A DNA stretch of 11,386 nucleotides, from contig CAKPWR010000073.1 in the NCBI GenBank assembly GCA_934196725.1, forward strand, positions 1 through 11,386, written 5' to 3'. The stretch is from an uncultured Prevotella sp. (lineage in GTDB: Bacteria > Bacteroidota > Bacteroidia > Bacteroidales > Bacteroidaceae). Made by a program: the position numbers and the translations under genes. The number at the start of each line of letters is the position of its first letter. Within the stretch, counting starts at the first letter, position 1. The notes beneath the pieces are model-generated. The model saw only the letters and a program-made list of their open reading frames with translations. It was not told the DNA's origin and did no database searches. Positions 6,767 through 11,386 of this stretch are shown piece by piece.

Positions 6767-8875
6767 ATGGAACAGATTTCACCAATTCAGGCATTATTGC
6801 AACAACGCACCCTGCTCCAGCTGGAGTATTACACCGAGAAGGAAGCCTTCCGCAAGCTCACCGAACAGATGGGAATGCAGCGAAAGGTGAAACGAGGTGA
6901 CGCCTGGTTCCCGCTCCGTGTGGGAAAAAGCTTTTATAATTCGCTGAACCAAACAGCCATCGAGGTCTTCCGTACCTCTGATCAGGATATCGAGCACAAT
7001 TTTGAGTTCGGTCGCCCCGTCATGTTCTTTATGGTCAAGAAGATGAGTCAGGGCAACACAGCCAATCAGCAGTCAGCAACCCCTTCAGACGCAAATCATA
7101 AAGTTCAAAGTTCAAATCTCAAAGTTCAAAGTAAAGAAGTTCAAAGTATAAAATATTTCTCCTTTACCGGAACCGTGAGCTATGTGGATGGCGACAGAAT
7201 GGTGATTACCGTTCCTGATTCAGCCCCGCTGCTCGACTTGCAGCAATCCACGGAGCCTATCGGCGTGCAGCTTTCCTTCGATGAAACCAGCTACAAGCTG
7301 ATGTTTGAGGCTTTGGACCGCGTGATGAAGGCGAAGAACAACCGTCTGGCTTATCTCCGAGACTTATTCTATTCTCATCAGAAGGCAGGAAGATTCTCCT
7401 TCGAACCAATGAAGTTCCCTTGGCTCAATCCTACTCAGGAAAGGGCTGTGAATGAGGTGCTTTGGGCGAAGGATGTGGCTATCGTTCACGGACCTCCGGG
7501 AACCGGAAAGACCACGACCCTGGTGGAAGCCATCAACGAAACCCTGATGCGAGAGAGTCAGGTGCTGGTGTGTGCACAGAGCAATATGGCGGTGGATTGG
7601 ATTTCTGAAAAACTGGTGGATAGAGGTGTGAATGTGCTCCGTATCGGAAACCCTACCCGCGTGAACGACAAGATGCTGGGCTTCACCTACGAGCGCCGTT
7701 TCGAGAGTCATCCCGACTATCCGCAGCTCTGGGCTATCCGCAAGGCAATCAGAGAACTAAGAAAAAACAGGAAGAAAGGCAGCGAGAACTATCATCAGAA
7801 GATGGATAGGCTGAAGAGCCGTGCCGCCGAGATAGAAATCCGCATCAATTCTGAACTCTTTGGCGAGGCGCGTGTCATCGCCTGCACCCTGGTGGGTTCT
7901 GCCCACCGGTTGCTGGAAGGCATGAAGTTCGGCACCCTGTTTATCGACGAGGCAGCCCAGGCTTTGGAAGCCGCCTGCTGGATTCCGATGAGAAGAGCCA
8001 GCCGAGTGATTCTGGCGGGCGACCATTGCCAGTTGCCGCCTACCGTGAAGAGTATTGCAGCTTTAAGAGCCGGACTGGGCAAGACCCTGATGGAGCGCAT
8101 CGCCGAAAACAAGCCCGAGGTGGTAACCCTGCTGAAGATTCAATACCGCATGAACGATGAAATCATGCGATTCTCCAGCGACTGGTTCTACGGGGGCAAG
8201 GTGGAGAGTGCGCCACAGATCAAATACCGGAGCGTATTGGATTACGACCATCCGATCACGTGGATTGACACAGGGGAATTAAGTGAAGAACGAAGAGTGA
8301 AGAGTGAAGAATTCAATAGCTCTTCTGATGATGTTTCTAATAAAAATGAACGAGAAGATAGTGAAGAAGGGGAAGGACAAGAGAATTCTTCACTCTTCAC
8401 TCATCACTCTTCACTTTATAAGGAGCAGTTTGTGGGCGAGAGTTTCGGGCGTATCAACAAGGCGGAAGCCGAGCTTACCCTGCTCACTCTGGCGGAATAC
8501 TTCACGAAGATTGGCAAGCAGCGGGTATTGAGCGAGAGCATCGACGTGGGCATCATTTCGCCATACCGTGCCCAGGTACAATATCTCAAGAAACTCATCA
8601 AGAAGTATGAGTTCTTCAAGCCTTACCGCCGTCTAATCAGCGTAAACACGGTAGATGGTTTCCAGGGCCAGGAAAGAGACGTGATCCTCATCTCGCTGGT
8701 GCGTTCGAACGATGAAGGCCAGATCGGTTTCTTGAAAGACCTTCGCCGCATGAACGTGGCGATGACGAGAGCCCGCATGAAGCTCATCATCCTGGGCAAC
8801 AAGGATACGATGACCCAGCATCCTTTCTACAAGAAACTGTGGGAGTATGTGGAAGGGCTCAATAATGATGAATAA
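6767..8875 (+). CDS. Superfamily 1 helicase, UPF1/IGHMBP2-like
   Basis: From ATG 6767 the protein has 702 residues and contains the SF1B motifs in order: a Q-motif-like NPTQERAV at 221-228, Walker A GPPGTGKT at 242-249, motif Ia near 267-275 (VLVCAQSN), Walker B DEAA at 394-397, motif III GDHCQLPP at 418-425, motif IV QYRMND at 459-464, motif V VNTVDGFQGQE at 626-636 and motif VI VAMTRAR at 664-670. It should be an ATP-driven 5'-3' DNA and/or RNA translocase in the cytoplasm; which nucleic acid it uses cannot be told. An in-frame TTG at 6755 lies inside the promoter box, so I chose the ATG. Two stretches look inserted and unrelated to the fold: residues about 110-127 (7-bp-repeat DNA) and about 505-550 (inverted-repeat element). 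Both keep the frame and leave every motif intact, so the enzyme is probably functional. Confidence 0.9.
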   Translation: MEQISPIQALLQQRTLLQLEYYTEKEAFRKLTEQMGMQRKVKRGDAWFPLRVGKSFYNSLNQTAIEVFRTSDQDIEHNFEFGRPVMFFMVKKMSQGNTANQQSATPSDANHKVQSSNLKVQSKEVQSIKYFSFTGTVSYVDGDRMVITVPDSAPLLDLQQSTEPIGVQLSFDETSYKLMFEALDRVMKAKNNRLAYLRDLFYSHQKAGRFSFEPMKFPWLNPTQERAVNEVLWAKDVAIVHGPPGTGKTTTLVEAINETLMRESQVLVCAQSNMAVDWISEKLVDRGVNVLRIGNPTRVNDKMLGFTYERRFESHPDYPQLWAIRKAIRELRKNRKKGSENYHQKMDRLKSRAAEIEIRINSELFGEARVIACTLVGSAHRLLEGMKFGTLFIDEAAQALEAACWIPMRRASRVILAGDHCQLPPTVKSIAALRAGLGKTLMERIAENKPEVVTLLKIQYRMNDEIMRFSSDWFYGGKVESAPQIKYRSVLDYDHPITWIDTGELSEERRVKSEEFNSSSDDVSNKNEREDSEEGEGQENSSLFTHHSSLYKEQFVGESFGRINKAEAELTLLTLAEYFTKIGKQRVLSESIDVGIISPYRAQVQYLKKLIKKYEFFKPYRRLISVNTVDGFQGQERDVILISLVRSNDEGQIGFLKDLRRMNVAMTRARMKLIILGNKDTMTQHPFYKKLWEYVEGLNNDE
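7094..7146 (+). repeat. 7-bp-period repeat (AAAGTTC type) inside the helicase gene
   Basis: After AATCATA come AAAGTTC, AAAGTTC, AAATCTC, AAAGTTC and AAAGTAA at 7100-7134, then a further AGAAGTTCAAAG. Positions 7094-7135 match 9849-9890 at 40 of 42 bases. The stretch is read in frame as NHKVQSSNLKVQSKEVQS, a polar loop in the N-terminal region of the helicase, upstream of its Walker A. Confidence 0.85.
8281..8416. repeat. Inverted-repeat element (AGTGAAG heptamers) carried in frame in the helicase
   Basis: The arms 8281-8314 and 8383-8416 are inverted copies of about 34 bp with 3 mismatches; the inner 20 bp (8295-8314 against 8383-8402, GAGTGAAGAGTGAAGAATTC) are a perfect inverted match. Each arm is built from a 7-bp period (AGTGAAG) and ends inward in GAATTC. 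The 68-bp centre is A/G-rich and encodes an acidic, Ser/Glu-rich segment. The whole stretch is open in the helicase frame and sits between motifs IV and V. It looks like a mobile palindromic element or folded repeat. Confidence 0.8.
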
Positions 8876-8878
8876 GAC

Positions 8879-9063
8879 AAGTTCGTGTAAAAAAGTGTGT
8901 GTAAATACGGAAAGTTCGTGTAAAAAAGTGTGTGCAAATACGGAAAGTTCGTGTAAAAAAGTGTGTGCAAATACGGAAAGTTCGTGTAAAAAAGTGTGTG
9001 CAAATGCGGAAAGTTCGTGTAAAAAAGTGTAAGAAACCCTTTGAAGTTCGTGTAAAAAAGTGT
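8879..9063 (+). repeat. Six-copy 33-bp tandem repeat downstream of the helicase
   Basis: The 20-bp core AAGTTCGTGTAAAAAAGTGT is identical at 8879, 8912, 8945, 8978, 9011 and 9044, exactly 33 bp apart. The 13-bp spacers are nearly identical for the first four copies (GTGCAAATACGGA with single changes) and unrelated after copies 5 and 6. The array starts 4 bp after the helicase stop and ends inside a promoter. The frame-neutral period makes it open as SSCKKVCANTE repeats on the + strand, but it is not a convincing gene. Confidence 0.95.
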
Positions 9064-9070
9064 ATCTTTG
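9040..9070 (+). promoter_or_regulatory. Bacteroidota-type promoter overlapping the last 33-bp repeat
   Basis: TTTG at 9040-9043 and TATCTTTG at 9063-9070 are separated by 19 bp, a close match to the TTTG-N19-TAnnTTTG consensus. Transcription would begin near 9075-9078. The spacer is filled almost exactly by the sixth repeat core (9044-9063). Downstream lie the broken small gene at 9124 and the hypothetical gene at 9378. Confidence 0.7.
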
Positions 9071-9123
9071 CAACCGATAGAACTGTTTAAACATCATAAC
9101 AGCAAGTCATTAGCAACTTCAAA

Positions 9124-9281
9124 ATGTATGTAAGGATGAAGAGAACCTGCGTTCCAAGTCACTTCGCGCCTTCTTTGACGCCCATCCCGACTTGCGAGCC
9201 ATCCGCTTCTCCATGTCGCCATACAAGGAGCAAGAGTGGATGAAGAATGTTCCATTGTACGGGGTAGAGGAGAGTTTCTAG
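9124..9281 (+). pseudogene. Small frame-broken gene or C-terminal remnant
   Basis: An open frame from 9132 to a TAG at 9279-9281 encodes 49 protein-like residues (KDEENLRSKSLRAFF..., ending VPLYGVEESF), but it has no start codon of its own and is closed upstream by TAG at 9111. The nearest ATG, at 9124, reads MYVR and then runs out of frame. One missing base near 9131 (an A) would join ATG-TAT-GTA to AAG-GAT-GAA and give a 52-residue product. It is therefore either a small gene with a 1-bp frameshift or the tail of a deleted longer gene. I do not recognise the family. It sits about 50 bp downstream of the predicted promoter. Confidence 0.5.
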
Positions 9282-9377
9282 GAACTCTTCTCACAATACT
9301 CCCTGAACTTTGCCTTAGTCATGGCAATACCAATGAGTCTATTAGATAACGCAACAATAACAACAAAATAAAAAAAT

Positions 9378-9779
9378 ATGCTACAACGTGACTACATACA
9401 GCGACTGATTCGCGAGTTTATGGCGGCACTCGAAAGAATGCTCGAAAAGAAAGAGGTGGAGGTGAGACGTGAGAAAATCAGGGAGCTCTACAATCAATAC
9501 GTAGGTCCCTACGCCTTCTACAGCATCGCCACCATCGAGGATGTGATGAAGGCAATGGCAGGAATTGCCGACGAGGAGAAAAGACTCTCCAAGATGGATA
9601 TGCTTGCCGAGCTCTATTATCACGAGGCTGACATGGTGGGACAGCCCACAAGAGATGAACTCCTGAACAAGGCTTTCATGCTTTTCGATTACGTGGAAGC
9701 TCACGGAGATACTTTCTCCATCGAACGCCGCAACAAGATGGCAGAAATCAAACAAAAAGTGGGAGATGCACTCAAATAA
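9378..9779 (+). CDS. Small helical hypothetical protein
   Basis: The 133-residue protein has no signal peptide or membrane segment. It is almost wholly helical and charged: MLQRDYIQRLIREFMAALERMLEKKE at the start, then IATIEDVMKAMAGI, MDMLAELYYHEADMV, and a tail rich in Lys and Glu. The opening RDYI..LIREF...L..ML recalls a small conserved family annotated as DUF6483, but I cannot confirm this. The ATG follows a very A-rich leader (AAAATAAAAAAAT). The nearest good promoter is about 310 bp upstream, with the broken small gene between them. The last codons and stop are part of a terminator hairpin, so the gene ends a transcript. Its function is unknown; the shape suggests a protein-interaction role. 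Confidence 0.7.
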   Translation: MLQRDYIQRLIREFMAALERMLEKKEVEVRREKIRELYNQYVGPYAFYSIATIEDVMKAMAGIADEEKRLSKMDMLAELYYHEADMVGQPTRDELLNKAFMLFDYVEAHGDTFSIERRNKMAEIKQKVGDALK

Positions 9780-9802
9780 AGAGTGCATCCTCCTCCTTTT
9801 TT
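9765..9802 (+). terminator. Intrinsic terminator overlapping the end of the 9378 gene
   Basis: GATGCACTC at 9765-9773 pairs perfectly with GAGTGCATC at 9781-9789 around a 7-nt loop (AAATAAA) holding the stop codon. A C/T tract and TTTTTT follow at 9797-9802. The left arm is coding sequence. Confidence 0.8.
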
Positions 9803-9848
9803 ATATTTTAGGATAACAAACTATAATTATAACGTTCATTGAAAAACT

Positions 9849-9919
9849 AATCATAAAGTTCAATGTTCAAAGCTCAAAGTTCAAAGTAAATCATGGTCAA
9901 AACTCAAAGTTCAAAGTCA
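9849..9919 (+). repeat. 7-bp-period repeat spanning the start of the MATE gene
   Basis: AATCATA is followed by AAAGTTC, AATGTTC, AAAGCTC, AAAGTTC and AAAGTAA at 9855-9889; beyond the ATG the pattern resumes as AAAACTC, AAAGTTC and AAAGTCA at 9899-9919. The first 42 bp match 7094-7135 in the helicase at 40 positions. The repeat supplies both the untranslated leader and the first residues (VKTQSSKS) of the annotated transporter. Confidence 0.85.
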
Positions 9920-11263
9920 ACAAATGACATGACTGTAGGCTCGCCTTTGCGAGCCATCATCAAATTTGCGATTCCACTAATTCTGGGTTACATCCTTCAG
10001 CAGATGTACCTCATCATCGATGCCGCCATCGTGGGAAGATGGATTGGCGTAGGAGCACTTGCGGCAGTAGGCGCATCCAGCTCCATCATGTTTCTCATCA
10101 TGGGCTTCTGCAACGGCTCCTGTGCCGGTTTCGCTATCCCTATCGCCCAGGCTTTCGGCGCCAAGGATTATGCCAAGATGCGGGCTTACGTAAGCAACAG
10201 CATCCGCATCGCCGTGGTGTTTGCCGTGGTCATCACCTTCCTTTCCTGCATCTTCTGCGGAAAGATTCTGCATCTGGTGAATACGCCGAAGGAGGTGTTC
10301 GATGATGCCTACATCTTCCTGATGCTGCAGTTTGCGGCGATTCCTTTCACTATCGCCTACAATCTGCTCTCCGGTCAGATTCGTGCCCTGGGCAACTCGA
10401 AACAGCCTTTCTATTTCCTCATTACCGCCTCGGTCATCAACATCATTCTCGATGGCATTCTGATTCTCGGCATGGGACTGGGCGTAGAGGGAGCAGGTAT
10501 TGCCACTTGGCTCTCGCAGGGAATTTCCGTGCTGCTCTGTATCTGGTTTATCAAGAAGAAAATGCAGATTCTGATTCCGAAGGGTGAGGAAAGGAAATTC
10601 GACAATAAGAAGATAAGCATTCTGCTGAACAACGGCGTTCCGATGGGATTGCAGTTCTCCATTACTGCCATCGGCCTCATCATGCTCCAGAGTGCGAACA
10701 ACGCTCTGGGAACGGTTTATGTGGCTGCATTTACTGCCTCTATGCGCATCAAATATCTCTTTACCTGCGTTTTCGAGAACATCGGAGTGGCGATGGCTAC
10801 CTATTGCGGTCAGAACCTGGGAGCCCGGAAGCTGGATAGAATCGGTCAGGGCGTAAGGGCTGCCATCAGGATGATGCTGGTTTATTTCGTCTTCACCTTC
10901 CTGCTCATCTATCCGTTTGCCGACGAGATGATGATGCTCTTCGTGGATAAGGGCGAGGCGGAAGTGGTGACTTATGCTGCCCAGTTTATGCGCATAGCCA
11001 ACTATTTCTATCCTTGTCTGGGCTTGCTCACCATCCTGCGCTACAGCATTCAGGGCTTGGGTTACAGCAACCTCTCGATGCTGAGTGGCGTGATGGAAAT
11101 GATAGCGAGATGCGGTGTGAGTCTCTGGCTGGTGCCTGCCCTGGCGTGGACGGGAGTCTGCTTCGGCGACCCTGTGGCGTGGGTCATGGCAGATCTCTTC
11201 CTCATTCCCGCCTTCCTGTGGCTTTACAAGCATCTGAAGAAGGAGCAAGTCCATACACCTTGA
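9893..11263 (+). CDS. MATE-family efflux transporter
   Basis: The 456-residue protein has about 12 hydrophobic helices, normal for MATE exporters. The first helix region reads IIKFAIPLILGYILQQMYLIIDAAIVGRWIG, the family's typical opening. RALGNSKQP at 164-172 and GVEGAGIATWLSQ at 197-209 are the conserved motifs of the first half, and similar elements recur in the second half (GLQFSITAIGLIMLQ..., IQGLGYSN). Such proteins export cationic drugs or metabolites by Na+ or H+ antiport in the inner membrane; the substrate is not predictable. ATG 9893 is given, but residues 2-10 are repeat-derived, and M13 (ATG at 9929, followed by TVGSPLRAIIKF) is equally good and would give 444 residues. No clear TAnnTTTG promoter lies in the 113-bp gap upstream. 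A terminator follows the gene. Confidence 0.92.
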   Translation: MVKTQSSKSTNDMTVGSPLRAIIKFAIPLILGYILQQMYLIIDAAIVGRWIGVGALAAVGASSSIMFLIMGFCNGSCAGFAIPIAQAFGAKDYAKMRAYVSNSIRIAVVFAVVITFLSCIFCGKILHLVNTPKEVFDDAYIFLMLQFAAIPFTIAYNLLSGQIRALGNSKQPFYFLITASVINIILDGILILGMGLGVEGAGIATWLSQGISVLLCIWFIKKKMQILIPKGEERKFDNKKISILLNNGVPMGLQFSITAIGLIMLQSANNALGTVYVAAFTASMRIKYLFTCVFENIGVAMATYCGQNLGARKLDRIGQGVRAAIRMMLVYFVFTFLLIYPFADEMMMLFVDKGEAEVVTYAAQFMRIANYFYPCLGLLTILRYSIQGLGYSNLSMLSGVMEMIARCGVSLWLVPALAWTGVCFGDPVAWVMADLFLIPAFLWLYKHLKKEQVHTP

Positions 11264-11312
11264 AAATCAGTTCATTACAGAAGCACGCCCTGAAAGGGCA
11301 GAAGCTCCTAGG

Positions 11313-11346
11313 AGGGTGTGTCATAAGTCCATGACGCACCCTTTTT
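11313..11346 (+). terminator. Intrinsic terminator after the MATE gene
   Basis: AGGGTGTGTCAT at 11313-11324 pairs with ATGACGCACCCT at 11331-11342 (12 bp with one G-T pair) around a 6-nt loop, then TTTTT at 11342-11346. It lies 50 bp after the transporter stop. Confidence 0.88.
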
Positions 11347-11386
11347 CTATCTATTAATTTCCATAAATCTTATCTTGACTTAACAG

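Noticed and set aside
8847..9032. Small + strand gene with Cys/Lys-rich 11-residue repeats (SSCKKVCANTE)
   Set aside because: It starts within the helicase 3' end in another frame and is open only because the 33-bp repeat has no stop in that frame.
8879..9063. CRISPR-like array (20-bp repeats, 13-bp spacers)
   Set aside because: The spacers of the first four copies are nearly identical and far too short, and no cas genes are present; it is a 33-bp tandem repeat.
8879..9063. Iterons of a replication origin
   Set aside because: There is no replication initiator gene nearby, and the array ends in a promoter; the context looks chromosomal.
8633..9097. Antisense gene of 154 residues with HTFLHELSVFA repeats
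   Set aside because: It overlaps the helicase 3' end on the opposite strand and its repeats are the translated tandem array.
9977..11254. Long antisense frame of 425 residues opposite the MATE gene
   Set aside because: It is rich in His, Gln, Arg and Glu with no domain or signal; it is a codon-bias shadow of the clear MATE gene.
11287..11299. Short hairpin GCCCT-GAA-AGGGC after the MATE gene
   Set aside because: Only 5 bp with no T-run; the stronger terminator lies at 11313-11346.

Overview
The window reads as chromosomal DNA of a gut or oral Bacteroidota, most likely Prevotellaceae (Segatella/Prevotella copri-like). The signs are a fimbrillin-family lipoprotein, a BspA-type leucine-rich-repeat lipoprotein, A-rich leaders in place of strong Shine-Dalgarno sites, and promoters of the TAnnTTTG class. 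All supported genes lie on the + strand. The genus is inferred from family content, not from a marker gene.

Layout. Positions 1-252 hold the 3' end of an unrecognised gene. Positions 302-6653 are a tightly packed run of six genes, probably one operon: a fimbrillin-like lipoprotein, a WG-like plus NTF2-like protein, a secreted protein with a PEGA-like N-terminal domain and a beta-rich C-terminus, an FN3-LRR lipoprotein, a 189-residue protein with an HTH-like N-terminus, and a membrane-anchored Hanks-type Ser/Thr kinase. The kinase start overlaps its partner's stop (ATGA). Positions 6767-8875 encode a UPF1/IGHMBP2-like SF1 helicase with its own promoter just upstream of its ATG. Positions 8876-9377 are a gap with a 33-bp tandem repeat array that runs into a good promoter, followed by a frame-broken small gene. 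Positions 9378-9779 encode a small conserved-looking hypothetical protein ending in a terminator hairpin. Positions 9893-11263 encode a MATE-family transporter followed by a second terminator.

How the genes may work together. The six-gene run joins surface or envelope proteins to a cytoplasmic kinase and its partner. This suggests a signalling or assembly-control cassette for the cell surface. That is inference: no member identifies a substrate or a signal.

The most unusual content is repetitive DNA. There are four kinds: (i) a 36-bp in-frame repeat at the start of the PEGA-like gene, each unit carrying an AGGAAG-ATG module; (ii) 7-bp-period repeats (AAAGTTC type) present as a near-identical 42-bp copy inside the helicase gene and at the 5' edge of the transporter gene; (iii) a 136-bp inverted-repeat element built on AGTGAAG heptamers and carried in frame inside the helicase; (iv) six 33-bp repeats downstream of the helicase, the last core filling the spacer between the two promoter boxes.
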